Positions 1 through 14,100 of a stretch of DNA of 64,000 nt are shown piece by piece. Below the pieces are notes generated by a model. That model was given only the letters and a program-made list of their open reading frames with translations, was not told the DNA's origin and made no database searches. The translations under genes were made by a program, and so were the position numbers. Each line of letters opens with the position of its first letter. Position 1 is the stretch's first letter. The stretch is from Astropecten irregularis (taxonomy: Eukaryota > Echinodermata > Asteroidea > Paxillosida > Astropectinidae): contig OZ020244.1 in the NCBI GenBank assembly GCA_963971285.1, positions 25,358,001-25,422,000 of the forward strand. The letters run 5' to 3'.

Positions 1-94
1 CAAATTTCGCAGGTTTATTATCTTATGTATTGAATCAGACAAAGTGTGGGTGCTGTCTCTAATTCTGTGACCTTTACCAATCATGTATTATACC

Positions 95-401
95 CAGGCG
101 CGGTTCTAGAGTCAAAATTTTTGGGGGGCTAGAAGAGCCATTATTTTTTTTTTTTGGGGGGGGGGCTAGAAGACCCAATATTTTGGGTTCTTCTAACACT
201 CGCTTCTGCTATGTCTTGGGTCGAAAAACATTCACATTATAGCCCACACAACGCGTTTTTAATGTAATTGGCGCTTAATAACTGAAAAAAAATCCAGTAT
301 TTTCAAGAATTTTTTTTTTTCACTTGCATTTTTTTGGGGGGCTACACACAATTTTGGGGGGGGGCTGTAGCCCCCCTAGCCCCCCCGTAGAACCGCACCT
401 G
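95..401. mobile_element. hAT-like MITE with 8-bp target duplication
   Basis: Ends are inverted copies of CAGGCGCGGTTCTA. The element is flanked by ATTATACC at 87-94 and 402-409, a perfect 8-bp target duplication as made by hAT transposases. The interior is poly-G/poly-C rich with no coding capacity. It sits inside an older repeat containing TGTATTATACCTTTAA. Confidence 0.75.
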
Positions 402-521
402 ATTATACCTTTAAGCATCTCTATGAAATTGGCCCCTGGACAGGTGAGACCGACATTGTCACGGCACAAACTACCCATCTGCAGCTTTGATAACCGATGT
501 TCACAATTTTCATTTCTGCAG

Positions 522-3493
522 AATGTTAGCAAATCCTCCGTCCTGGATAAGCCCAAGACCTTGTCGCCCATCGCCTCCAATGAATCAGAATCAATATTTT
601 CAGATCATGTCGACGATAAACAGGACGCTAGACGACTTGCGCACGTCCAGACGGGGTGTAATCGATGCGACTCTTCCAAGTTCAAAGGCCGTGAAAGGTA
701 TACACATTATCCCGACATGCAGTACATGCTATACTGAGCTTTCATGTAATTCAGCCTTTTAAAGGTAATCATGGGCAAAAATATCAAGAAAGATACAGTA
801 GCCATGGGTGTCGATCCCGGGGGGAAGTGGGGGGGGGGGGGAGTTACCCCCTCAATATTTAAGATGGGGGATGGCGTATATTATCACCCCCCAATATTTT
901 GAGGTTGAATGTCATTCAAGTTTATTGTATAGAAATATTACGTAATCCTCAACTTGTTTTTTGTGTCTTCACAGTGAATTTATACTACACATTTAATGTT
1001 TAATTCTTCTGAATATCGTTTTTAAAAGCTCTAAAATGCGACTTTTCGACTCTGTTTCAATTAAAAAGTCCCTGGTTTGGGAGGGGGGGTATCCCACCTC
1101 CCACAGTCTCCCCGGCTCGGTTGCTTCGCTCCCGTCCCTCGCATGGGACACCAAATCACCAATCACCCCCCCCACCCCCCCCCCCCCCCCCAATCATGAC
1201 AAAAAAATCGACAACAGTGCTGGTTGGAAAAAACTCGGGCTGTGACGTTGCAAAAGCAAGGTCTATACGGTTCCACTGACATTTTGATAGCTCTACAGAG
1301 CAGACGACGAGAGCGAACTGAACTATTGTAGATGTAACAGTAAAGGCCTTTTCACACGACGCTCACCTCCCACAGCCTCCCCGGATCGGTCGCTTTGCTC
1401 CCTCGCATAGGACACCAAATCACCAATCACCCCCCCCCCCCCAATCATGAAAAGAAATCGACACCAGTGACAGTAACAGTCATCTGTGAAAATTTCAGTC
1501 CCATACGACGCCCACTTTTTGAGAAAACAGTGAAAAACGGCCACAGTGTTTCTTTAGTCTTTTCTCTTTTATTTTTGATCTTTTAAAAAGACCTTTTTTC
1601 TTCATGTTCTCAATATTTTCCGACAGAAAGGGAATTTTGCGACGCTCATCCACTCCCAATAGCTTCTCCTGGTGGACAATCAATCAAGTGCGCCCTCTAG
1701 ATGCAGTAATTGAAAACGATATGAATCAAACCCCCTTCGAGACAGCTGGACGCCATGTTACTTGGAGCGATCAAGCAGGGACGTCGGCAAAAGACAGAAC
1801 CGAAATTTCTACAAAGCAGGTAGGCCAATCACTGAAACAGTTTATGAGTTCTTTTCATGAAAAAGAAACAACATAAATAGGCCTGCTTGCCGAATATCAA
1901 ATATCACCTTTGTCTTCCCTTGTGAAACTAAAATGCATGGGAAGCAATTGCGGGACATCATTGCAAGATCTACAATCGGAGAGAAGAATTGAAAAGCAGG
2001 AGGTGAAGGGTTCGAATCCAACCTGAACCAGCATGTGATTTTTTCACGTGCACTTTCAAGCACTGAGTATACAGTACTCATCAACGTCAGTAAAGGACAA
2101 GCCTAATCATTTATCTCCCGACCAAAATCATTTAATGCTCATGAAGAATTGAGTTGTCTATTCAGCATTATCAAAAAGTCATCGAAAGGTGAACTAAGAA
2201 ATATTGACTGGAGAGGGATTAAAAAAAAAAATTTCAGAAAGGCTTGTCAGAAAGAAAAGTCTAATACAGCTGCGTCAGTGAATGGAGTCGTTTATTTGTT
2301 CAAATTTCCTCGATCTTTACGCACCGCAGAAGACCAGTCCAAAGTCAGATCCTCCTCGGCCCAAGTACCTAGACGTCTCGGAGGCCACAAATGAAAGCAG
2401 ACTGATAGACTCGGCCACGTTAGATGCGCGTTACCGGTCGGTCCGGCCTGAGCAACTATCTCTCCTTGCAAGGAGGGTGCAACCCTCCGAGAATTCACCC
2501 GTATTCATCTATGAATCACCGCTAGTACCCGAGTCGCCCACGGGACCAGAGCACGGAGAACCAGAAACTTCCACTGTCGACAATGTGTTTGGAAAGCTCC
2601 CTACAAAGTCCACAATCGGCACACAAACTGCTGAAGGCGCTGGAGGGAGGACACCGGTTCGGCGTGTCCATTCGCCAACCGGCGTGCCGACGTTCTTTCC
2701 GTACGGCGATCTGGACCCGGTAAGAACCGTCCGCGGAGAAACGGTGCACGTGCCCAGTGGTGGCTTCGGCATCGGGACGGTCATGCGTCTGAGGGAACCA
2801 CCCAACTCGTTGGTGGTCGTGCTGGAGCGACGCCCGTCAACCAATGACGCTCTCATCAAGAATGAATGCAGAGCCCTCATGGCTGTGCAGGGCCACCCGT
2901 CGTTTCCAAAGCTCTACGGGATGAAGACAGGACACCACCTATCAACAGTAATCGAATTCGTTGGTAACCGACAGACACTGACAACCCTCAGCTTATCGCT
3001 CGCAGTGCGCCTAAATCGACACGATGGAATACCTCCTCACGATTGGGTCTTGATCGTCTTGGATGTTGCGAGCGGTCTGGACCACCTGCACTCTAGAGGA
3101 TACGTGTACTGCGACCTACGGACCGACGGCGTACTCTTGTGGAAGGACAAGTGGAGATGGAGGGCTAAGATCGTCGATCTGACGGGCACCGTCACCGCGG
3201 AGCAAGCTCCGGGCGCCACGGTCCACTTCGACTGCGGGCCGTGCGCTCGCCAGCGTGTCTACCCTCACCTGGCCCCGGAGATTCTGGACTCAGAGACGGG
3301 CCTTACTCCACGAGCGGACGTGTATTCCCTCGGTTATTTGATGAAGGAGACTGCACACGTTTCACAGCACCGTACCAAGCTGGTCATACTGGGCGACCAG
3401 TGCTGCTCAACGACGCCAAAATACCGCCCATCCCTACAAGAGGTGATAACCAAGCTAATGATATGGGCCTGTCAAAATGTAAAATCTCCATGA
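522..3493 (+). CDS. Protein-kinase-fold protein, probable pseudokinase (5' end missing)
   Basis: Three exons join in frame: 522-697, 1627-1819 and 2330-3493 (phases 0, 2, 0), giving at least 510 residues. Earlier exons probably lie left of the window. The first ~250 residues are Ser/Pro/Thr-rich and not recognisable. The kinase fold follows in the last exon. There is a glycine loop GGFGIGTV (2759-2782), a Glu for helix C in NECRAL, a catalytic-loop equivalent YCDLRTDGV (3107-3133), VDLT in place of the DFG region, then LAPEIL, ADVYSLG and RPSLQEV. The VAIK lysine is replaced by Leu (VVVL), HRD reads YCD, the loop Lys is Arg, the Asn is Gly, and DFG reads DLT. The catalytic Asp remains but nucleotide and metal binding look impaired, so a pseudokinase or scaffold role is inferred. 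The kinase fold is certain. The family within the kinases is not recognised. The exon 522-697 is supported by splice signals and matching phase only. Confidence 0.75.
780..1620. repeat. Kinase-gene intron with G/C runs and MITE fragments
   Basis: Contains poly-G/poly-C runs at 822-842 and 1166-1190, a duplicated motif around CCTCCCACAGTCTCCCCGG (1100 and 1370), one CCTTTTCACACGACGCT terminal repeat at 1349, and a partial copy (from 1478) of the CATACTTTGG MITE described at 33062. No exon seen. Confidence 0.5.
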
Positions 3494-3503
3494 CACTCGT
3501 TAC

Positions 3504-3830
3504 AGTAACTCAACAGGTAAACAGCAATTCATAAGCAGCTGGGGTCGATTTCATGAAGCCCTGCGATCGATCGTAACTCGAGTTACGAAGGATATTACCT
3601 ATCATTATCCTACAACTTCTACGTGAGGCTGCAATGCATAATAAGTCCTGCGACTGATAGTAAATTACGATGGGTTTGCTCCAAGTTCTTTGACAGTCCC
3701 ATCTGAAATGCAGTGAAAGTGAATGCAGTAACTCGAATTACGAAGGATAACTCATCGTATTCTGCGTAGGTCCTACGATGAAATCGACCCCAGCTGCTTA
3801 TGAATTGCTGTTTGCCTGTTGAGTGGCGAT
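3504..3830. mobile_element. MITE with long inverted repeats just after the kinase stop codon
   Basis: The arms ACTCAACAGGTAAACAGCAA... and its inverse run for about 46 bases with few mismatches, and continue into the family terminus GGGGTCGATTTCA. The interior holds CGATCGATCGTAACTCGAG-type palindromes. The left arm begins about 11 bases after the kinase stop codon, so it may lie in the 3' UTR. Confidence 0.65.
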
Positions 3831-5137
3831 GAGTTTGGTGAAATCGACCCAAGGTAACGTTTCCTATGGAAAGCTTTGAAGTGAGCAGGCTTTTTTCTTC
3901 AAAACCGACCTTTGTGGCCCATTTTCATCGTAAACTGACTACCTGGTACCACCATCCGACCAGAATTTCATGGAATCAATCGTGACAATAGGAATAAAAA
4001 GTAAAGACCATTTTGACATACATGATTTATCAACCAATAATAACTTCGTTTTAATACGAGATCTACAAAAAGCTAACAAATACATATTAGGTCCTATAGT
4101 TTTTTTTGTAATTGTCGTGTAAAGTTTTCATAAATTTGTATAATTATGAGTGACAAATGAGCAACTATAATTCCAAATCATTACCAATGTTCATGTTATC
4201 GTGTAATGAAACGGCCATTTTAACTACGCAAGCACTGCTGACCTTCTTAATACAGTGGCTGCGGCCGCATACGCACCTATGGCAGCCGATAGCCAGTAAC
4301 TGCAGCCTTTTCCATAGACTTGTGTGTTATTTGCGCACGGTGTCCCAAAGATTTGGGACACGGCCTAATAGTCAGATAAGCTTTCTGGCTCGTCTATTTA
4401 TAATATTTAAAAGAGATCAATTGAAAGCAAAGAAAAATCTGTATGAACGTGAATATTTACATAAAAATACATTGCTTACCCAATAAATTTAAAGCAAGAT
4501 ATTGTGTGAAACAACAACAAATGGGTTTGTTCTTCTCTTTTGTTTATATCGTAAACACTTAAATTTAAATTTAAATTTGCTGTAGACTGTCATGTAGCTT
4601 CTTTTTGTCGGGAAATAATTACAAAGATACGGAGCCCTTAAAGGGACATTCGATGAAAACAAAATCTCAAACAATATTAAAAATTAATAAATCATTCACG
4701 AAATGATTTCGTGGGCACAAATTAATTTTTGTAATTGTATTTGGTTTGCCACTTTGTTTTCATCGAATGTCTTTTAGGGGCTCCGTACAAAGATGATACT
4801 GGTCATTTTATGTAATCAAAATTCGAAATCAGAATTTGAATTTGATGATTATATTAATTATAAAGCCACGGTATTTTAAAAATCTTTTCACGAAATGACG
4901 TCCGGTCGTGCGCACGATTTATTTTCTTACATTGTGTTTTGTTTGAGAGTTTGTTTTCATCGAATGTCTCTTTAGGGTCTCCGTAGAAAGATGATAGTGA
5001 TTATTATTCGAAAACAAAAATTAAATCGGAACCTGAGATTTTGATATCTCTCTCGGAATTTTTTAATAGCAGGGCTTGTTTAAAGACCGTTGGGTATGAA
5101 TAATGAATGATGAAAATCGTCTCATGAATTATTCATT
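3831..5137. other. Intergenic gap between kinase and SOD genes
   Basis: No gene seen. It has three near-repeated segments of GTTTTCATCGAATGTC(T) type at about 4645, 4757 and 4951, apparently diverged copies of one short repeat. The 3' ends of the two convergent genes presumably fall here. Confidence 0.4.
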
Positions 5138-8100
5138 TCAAAGTCCTGCCCACGCGGAGCCATCTGAGCGGCCGATGACGCAGCATGCAAGGCGCCCTCC
5201 AGCGTCACCTGTCATCATGCTCTCAGTGGTACCTCCTTTGCCCATGTCGTCCTCTCCTATATGAACCTATATTATGGATACCAACGTATTGGAGATTGAG
5301 ATCAGGGGGCAGAGCTGCTTAAGTACCAAAAATATTTTGCTTAAGCACCAAAAACCTTGGTCAATAAAATCAGTATGCCAGCCAAAACTCATTGGGAATG
5401 TTATTCTCAGCAAACAATGGCCAAATACAAGTCAAAAGCAGAAAACATCACATGACAATTTGGTTGGTAATCCTGTTTGATCGAGGAAGACTTTTCATGC
5501 TTAAGCAGATTGTTGTGCTTTGTGAAAATTGGCTTCTTATTAAGGCCGTGTTATATACATGAATAAAAAAGTTGTCAAAATGTGTCTTTGCTCGTATTAT
5601 CTTGTATAGAGCATATCCTCAGCTTTATTGTGATACTTAACATGTCAGCTCGATAGCTTGAACATTGAAGGGATTATTGATGACTTTACGGACTAAGTTA
5701 CATCTGAAACTTGTAGTCCACGGTGACATTAATGCTATAGGCCTTATTCATGGCGCAGCCATTTTGTCATACCCTTAGGAAAAGATAACACCAATTCTAA
5801 AAAGAAAACGGGTACTAGACTGGCTTTGAATCCAAACCTTGGTTTGATTGCACTGCTTTGAATGCAGGATGGATGCACCGTGAATAAGGCCTAAAGCGTT
5901 ACTTGTTCTCGGTTACAAGTCATCCCAATACCTTGGGGAAACAATTCTTAGGGCTCTAACAAAAATTTCAGGCCAATTGCAGCTGTGCTATAGGTTTAAA
6001 CGAATGTTTTTGCGTGACATTCATGCACTTACCACGATTGTCCGTCCCAAGATGGAGTTGGTTCCGACCAGGGTGGCAACCTTGTCGGTAAATGTCTCCT
6101 CCACCATGCCAAATTCATCCACCAAAATGTTACCCCAGTCACCCATGTGTCTGCAAACCAAGAAAAATCATCCTCATCACTTCATCTGGCATGCATAGGG
6201 CCTTTACGAAATCAGGCTTGAGGCTAGGCTTGGGACTTACTTCGCTACGAAATGAAGGGATTGGGGCACATGACGAAGCCGAAGGAAGGCCCCAGCTTCG
6301 CGATATACCTCAATCCCTTCATTTCATTTAGGACACAAAATGGCGCCAAGGCGGTAACAAAATAAACCCCATAACTAGCTTCAAGCATCAATTCGTAAAT
6401 ACCCTATAATAGGTACGGCATGGAAACTTTGACTTTGTGGTTCTTGTAATCGCGCCCTCTTCGGCGCAATCTTGACAGTCTTAATTTGTACATCAGTGGC
6501 AATCACCAATCCATTGGAAATTTGATTGGATTGAAAATTTAACGTTACCGAATATGTCGCTCGAAAATGTCTTGTCCTTAGTTTCAGTAGGTCGAGACGG
6601 AGGTGAAAAGAATGCATTTTCACTCTTTGGAAACAAGGAAACGCTAATACCATTCACTTCGCACCAAATAGCAAATTTAAAGTTTGATATTGACTAACCT
6701 ATATTGGTCGAAGGGGGCGCTATGGTTGTATCCTTCGGGGTTATAATGGGCCCCAGCAGACATACAACCATCTCTCAGATCACCAAATTCATGCACGTGT
6801 ATTGCGTGGGTACTCTTTGGCGTCATGAATCCATACAGGAAAATTCTCACGTCCATTTGACCACCAACAGCCTGTAGGAAAATAAAAATGCCATCTGTCT
6901 GTTAGTTTCACAGTGGTTTTTATAGTGGCATCGACAATCATAACGTCCACGTCGCACAGACGTCATATTGACGTCAGTGTCAATATTAGGGGTGTCAATT
7001 CCAATGGCATTGCCAATATCAATATCAATATCAATTTGATATCGATACCAATATGAATAACGATATTGATATTGATATCGATATTACCATATATACATTA
7101 TATCATCATCAAAATCAACATCATCATCAACATCAACATAAACATGACAACAACATGACATCAACATGACATCAACATGACATCAATATGACATCAACGT
7201 CAACATCAACATCATCATCAAAATGACATCAACATGACATCTACATGACATCAACATGACATCAACATCGACATCAACATGACATCAACATCATCATCAA
7301 CATGACATCAACATGACATCAACATCAACGTCAACGTCAACATCAACATCAACATTCACATCATAATCATGTCAGTTTTAATGTCAGTGCCAATGTCAAT
7401 GGAAATATCCTCCCCAATGACCACCCTTTGGGGGTTATACGGAAGTGAATAAATCACATACAAACGTGCTTCTCAAAGGAAAAGGAAAACCTTCATTACA
7501 CACTCCTTTCATGTGCGGATACAAAATATTTTTGTGTAGGGAGGGGGGCAGAAACACTACTTTGTTTGGGAAAAACAAGACACTGCGAGGGGAAGAGGGT
7601 TCACACGAAGAGTCCCTTTCCGTCCGTGCTTCATTCTATGCTGACAGAGGTGCCCCTCTTTCCCTCCTCCATATTCTTTGTTTTCAATATTTCTGTCCCC
7701 TCTTTATAAGAATTTAGAGGCTGCAGTCCCCTTAGCCCCCCCCCCCCCCATCCCACACATCCGCCAATGACTCATGTTAAACTACAAATGTCAAATCCAA
7801 TGTTCTTGTCCTCTTTTCTCTTTCCTTGATTTTGTTTCTGTTTGTTTCACATTTTGTTGCCTTATACTTTGTTACAAATACCCGGGCCCAATTTCATGGA
7901 ATCCGTTACCGTTAGTTATTTTTGCCGATGAATCTGTATTTCTTTGACAAAAACCAAAGTATGAAGTTAACTTTAATTCTCCTTCCTTTACTCCACACAA
8001 AATGCAGTTGTTATGAGTAATAGCAACTGTGAAGGATATTAAATTATTGAGTTGTTGAAATGAAAATATGAAAGGATTGTAGATTGAATGGATTTGAATT

Positions 8101-11100
8101 TATTGAATAATGGATAATTATACACACTCGTTGTCGCATATCGATATCTCCTACTACAGGTTCATACGTGTCTGGGTCGTACACGCCATTTGGTACCATT
8201 CTGCAGTGTGCGTACATATTCCCATCTCCTGTGAAAATAACAAAAGCCCGTGCATTTAATATTACTGAGAGAGTGAAATATAGGAATACGCCTTATTAAC
8301 GATGCATCCATCCTACATTCGAAGCAGTCCAATCTAACCGAGGCTTGCGATTCAAAGTAGTCTGGTATCCGTTTTCTTATTAGAATCGGCGTTATCTTTT
8401 CCAACGGGTATACTAGGAAGGTAATAAGATGGATGCCGCTTGAATAGGGTCAATTGTCTCTGTTTTTGACGTCACTTGCAGCGAGTTACCATGGTAAACA
8501 AATTAAAGTTCAAACAATCGAACAAAGTAATTATTGGGGTATACACAATGTGTATTTAAAAGGGTTTGTGTAATAATGAAGAAATTGCTTAAAATTAATT
8601 TTCCTATATCAGTATGTAACAATGGTTTTGACAGCTCCCCCCCCCCCCGGCCCCCCTTCCTAGGTTTTGGGGCAAGTTGTGTGCAAATCAAAAATAACGT
8701 ATTTTATGAGCAAAATCGTAACGCACAACATTGTGATAACTGTTAATGTTGTGCATCCAAACCAGCTTTCCTTGTTTTACCTGGGGCCAATTTCATAGAG
8801 CTGCTTTTAGCACCAACATTTGCTGAAGTAGGCCTATGTAAAGTCTTCCTTAATCATACAGGATTTACAATTTCCATGTGATGTTTACTGCCTTTGACTT
8901 GTATACTGGTCATTGTTTACTGAGCATAACATTCACAAGGAGTTTTGCCTGGCATACCGATTATATTTGATTTATTTTTTATTAAGGTTTTTGGTGCCGT
9001 AAGCAAATGTTGGTGCTTAAGCAGCTCTATGAAATTGGCCCTAGTTCTTGTATATATCCGTCACATGTTTTAGCCAAATTTAAGAACTAAACTCTCTCGT
9101 TACCAGGCACACATTTTATGGGATGCATACGATAGTGATGAATTCTGTGGCTTTAATACAATTCTATATGCTAAAAATAAACTGTTTTTCACACTGAATC
9201 AAAACGACTGCATTCATTATTATCTATGACAGATTTTTTTTTTTAGACGCTAAGCATAACATCCAGAGCTTCCGTGGAGCTTGACAGATTGCTTAGTTCC
9301 GACTTTCTGCATAGAATCCCAATACGCAACTTGTTTGCTGACTTTATGGTACCTTCATAATTGGCAGGTTCCGGCTGTGAGGTCCGGTGTAGCGCCCCCA
9401 ATAGTTGGTCCACGTCCCGGCGCAAGATGTCAATCTGGGACTGCATGCGTGTCATCTGGGCTGCGATGGGTAGGCGGTCTGCCGCATCTGTGTGTGTATA
9501 ATTATAAAGATAGGAAGGATGTAGCACTCTCATTTGTGATGGGTTATAATGTCAGACTAGGTTGGGATTCGAAGCTACGACCGCTTCTTTACGAAAGCAA
9601 GCGTCTGGAGCCAATTTTACGGCGCGCTGCTTATCACAAAAAGTTGCTAAGCATGACATTTCTGTCTGAATAAAACTTGCAGTCATTGAAAAGCGAACAA
9701 AGAAAAATTGACTGGAGCGGGATTCGAACCGGTGACCTCCTGAGTCCTGAATAGCATGGTATTCATGAGGTCGCCGGTTCGAATCCCGCTCCCGGTCAAT
9801 GTTTGTCTTTATTCCCTTTTCAATGACTTAACCTTCAGTCAGTTTCCAGTTATGGTTGTTTGATGATTAAAGTAAATCTAATTAAAGTATTTGGGACACC
9901 GCAAGCATAGCGCTGGCCATTAGCTTAGTTGGCAGAGTGCAGCGGTACTGTATTCCCAGGGGTCACTGGTTCGATTCCTGCTCCATTCAATTATTCACTT
10001 TCCAATGACTTAACTGAATAATTGGGGACAAAACCGCTATTGAAATATGCCACAAAGTCACACAAAAGCTAGATGCCTATTAGAAATCACATTAGCGATT
10101 CCTTGTTTAAGGGTTCGAGCCACGTGACCAACGCCCTCAAGCAAACAATGACTTATCACTCAATGACGCTATCTATTATCGTATCCAAACAGCCTTCATT
10201 GCAACCCATCCCAGACAAGATTACAATGCACTTTTATATGAAATGTCAACAAATTAACACCATAATACACAGAACATAATATCAGCAGCATACTGCATGC
10301 AGGAATGAAAATTTCCACCACAATGCCTACGAGGTCTGAAATGTGTCACTATAATAAGCGTCAACATCTATTGACAATCACTTCATTACAAGTTCAAAGT
10401 TCTTTTTTTTTTACCCGCAGGGTGTGGGAGAGAACACTTTATACAGTGTGTGCAAGTTATCCAAAAAAATATAGCAGTTGTTGACAAACCATGACAACGG
10501 ATGACGAGTGTAGAACCATTCGGACCAATGCTCATTCCGTGGACAGCTATAGCTCTGCAATCAAACTGATCGGTTCTTTGTCCTGGTAAGTATTCACCCA
10601 AAATATGACTCGTGTTTTTCAATTTATTGCAATTTTGTTGTGTTTTTATGCTGAGGCAAAAGTCATGCAACTTGGAACTGTAGTTGCGGGCATGCAACGT
10701 GAATTACATCACATACTGTGTTTGGTAAGACAAATTTTCTGTCCTCAGCAAAGTTCTCTTTTTGTGGGCTTTTAGGAAGCCCGAGATTTTGTAAACTGCA
10801 GGAAGTTTTATATCTGGCTCATCTATGCAGTATCTTGAGGTATTATTAATTAGCAATGCAAAAGTCTTCCGCAGTTGTACGCAGTTGACGTTATAAACGT
10901 ATCCACATGTGTTTTTCCTCCACACAAATTATGCAGTGATTTTTACAGCCTCGATTTCACAAAATCTTTTTAGAGTGATATGTGGGCAGTTCAACGGTAA
11001 CGTAAGTTACTTTGGTAGCCTACCGAAACAGAAATCTTCACAGATTTACATATAACTTACAGGGTATAAAGATGGTGATGGTAGAAATATACCGTGAACA

Positions 11101-14100
11101 TTTTTCTGCCTGAAATGCTGTATTTATCCAGAACAAGAGTAAAATCAGTGACCAAAGACAATTTTGATCTTCGGAACTAGATCACAAATGACGATGAAAA
11201 GATTTTAACCTATCCCTTGACTCCGATTAAAAAATGTGTTAATGGAATAGCAAGTATTTACGATTACTTGAAAAGCGTAGAAATATGAAAAAAAGAGGTA
11301 ACTTACATTTCAAAAATGTTGACGGTTTGGGGACATTTTATTATCGTCGTTGCCACAAGCAAAGTATGATATCACAATGCGAGTTATACTGTATAATAGC
11401 AATACAGATAATTAGGCATAATTTTCTAAATTGAGCTCGGATGTGTAATATTGTACTCCTGCATAATTATTTGAACAAGGCCTAATATTATATAAGTGAT
11501 TAGGGATTAGTTGGAAACAAAATTTTAAATAATTATTACATGAATATTTTGCGCGTTTGAAAGTAATTGTACGTAACAGAATCATAAATATAGAATAATA
11601 ATATTTATTCTTTTGATATCTATGAACAGAATAAGCCGGACCCTGGATTAAAGGGAATATGCAACATTGGTCACAAACCAAAACAGAAATCTTCACAGAT
11701 TTATGTAACTTAATTACAGGGTATAACGACGATAATGGTAGAAAGTTAGAAAACAGTACTGTAAAAATTGCTTTGCTTGAAATGCTGTTAATCCAAATAC
11801 TAAACCATTTTCAATCTTGGAAAGATCAATATGAGACAGCTATTCCCACACAGTTTGGCGTAACAATAAATATTGCAAAGGTTTTTCGCTGTTTTCTACT
11901 GCCTCCAAAGTAATGATCAATTGAGCTGATAATTTCACAGGTTTGTTTTTATTCCATGACAAGTCAAATTATGAACAGACCACAACCGTCCTATCAACTT
12001 TATACCAAAGTATGATAGTATATATACATTTAACACAACGGTTTTAGAGGCCACTTCAAAATGCGGCATTTTGATAAAAATAATATTTCAGTTATTACCG
12101 GTAAATGAAAAATGTCCCGATGGTATACTTTTCACCAGGATTTCCATAATTTTCAACTCCAACCTCTCAGTTTTTCTTTCTTTGAGTGAGTGACACAGGC
12201 CTTCGTGTAATCTAATCACGATTTTGTGATTTGGAATTTGTGTTTTAATAATACGATTTCAATATAATTCGTTCTCTTTGTTGAAGCATCCTGCCATGGG
12301 CAGGATGCCTGCTAGCTTGTGTCAGTTATCACAACGCCAGCTCGCAAATTGGCTTGTGTAAACCGTACCATATAACCTTGGCATTATGATTAATTCTATT
12401 TCGGTGCAGGGTACGTACGTAGTGAATACACGTATAACGTACAAGCTTACTTAACCAGAGTAAAGATTCAAAGCGACATTGTATATATGGACAAGAATAT
12501 TATATTTTGCTCTATTGATAAAACTAAGGCAGCAATACTTGGACTGCAATCTATAGAAAGAAAGCTGACTGATGCAAAGCAGGCATACATGCCGGGATGA
12601 TCATTCAATGACAGAGATTCTATCAAAAGCTGGAACCAATTTTCGTTTTCCCAGTTAAAAAAACCTATTAGGTGATGAAGTCCATGGTAGAAAATTAGCC
12701 AACAAGCTTACAGGTGGATTTATTTATTAGGTTATTGATCACCTTGCCATGTATGTACGTGCCCCCTTCCTTGGCTGAGTACCCCAGGGATTGCTCTCTG
12801 TTAAACATTTCGCCAAACAGAAAATATGTAATTGATCACTGATTATCATACTGTCTGAAATATTATTAGGGCCGATTGCAAGTTTGTTATATCATGCTGT
12901 ATGTTGAATCAGATATTTTGTCGCTGTTCTGTGACCTTAAATGTACCGTGTATGGTACATGCTGGATTAGACAAAGTGTGGGAGCTGTTCTGCAATCATT
13001 ACCAATCATGTATTATACCTTGAAGGTAGTATAGGCCTATCATACTTTGGCAGTATACCGAAACAGAAACAGGGTATAAAGATGGTGATAGTAGAAACAT
13101 ACCGTTACATTAATATTCATTTTTCTACCTGAAAGGCTGTACTTATCCAGAAAAGAGTTAAAAAAAAACCAATTGACCAAAAACAATTTTGATCTTCGGA
13201 AAATCAAAATCCTGCGAAAAGAGTTTAAAATATATATTGTGGGCGTTTTTCAATGTTTTATCAAAAAATGGGCACCGCATGGGACTAGAAATTTCACAGA
13301 TGACTGTTACTGTATCTTCCATGAAATTTCTGCTCATGAATCTGCATTTCTTTGACAAAAACCAAAGTATGATATTACCAGTCATCTGCTGTTATCCCTT
13401 TAAACGGCAAAATGTCCCCGGTGATGAAATTCAAATCAACCCCGGCCCAAACTTCCAAATAATGCCTTGCAATTTCAATTTGCGCAATTTTATCGTTAGT
13501 CGATGCTCCAAAAATTCATCGGTTTTTACATGCGCGTCTGTCCAAATGCCGGCAGAATGTTGGAAAATTGGATTCGCACTTAAACAAATTGCAGTTGACT
13601 TGGATTTGTAATGAAGTTAACATTGCGGTTAATCATAATTACTGGCACTATGGGCAACCATTATGTTGGGATCTCTAGAATATCACAAGGTATGCAGACC
13701 GGATTCAAGCCTTACTCAAGCGTCTTGGGACCAATTTTATAGAGCTGCTTAAGCAAAACTCTTCCTTGATCAAACAGGATTATATACCAACCAAAATTTG
13801 TATTAGATGTTAACTGCTTTTGACTTGTATTCGGCCATTGTTTGCTGAGCATAACATTACAAGGAGTTTTGGCTGGCATTCTGATTTGATTTACCAAGGT
13901 TTTTGGTGCTTAAGCAAATGTTGGTGCTTAAGCAGCTCTATGAAATTGGCCCCCGCTGAATCACATATCATCTCGGACACATAGTTATGTCGCCAAACAA
14001 TTTGAAGATAGTGCCAAGCTTGCTTATAATTTCATTGTTTAGGCCTATATTTCTTCCGAGACTGGGGTCGATTTCACCAAGCTATCAATTTATGACGTAT

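Noticed and set aside
487-762. Alternative frame (MITDVHNFHF...) over the first kinase-gene exon
   Set aside because: The other frame joins in phase with the exon at 1627. This one does not.
7084-7368. Possible CRISPR-like regular repeat
   Set aside because: Imperfect simple-sequence minisatellite without spacers, in an animal intron.
9911-9990. Functional tRNA gene
   Set aside because: A and B boxes are present but acceptor and anticodon stems do not pair cleanly by eye. A SINE head is more likely.
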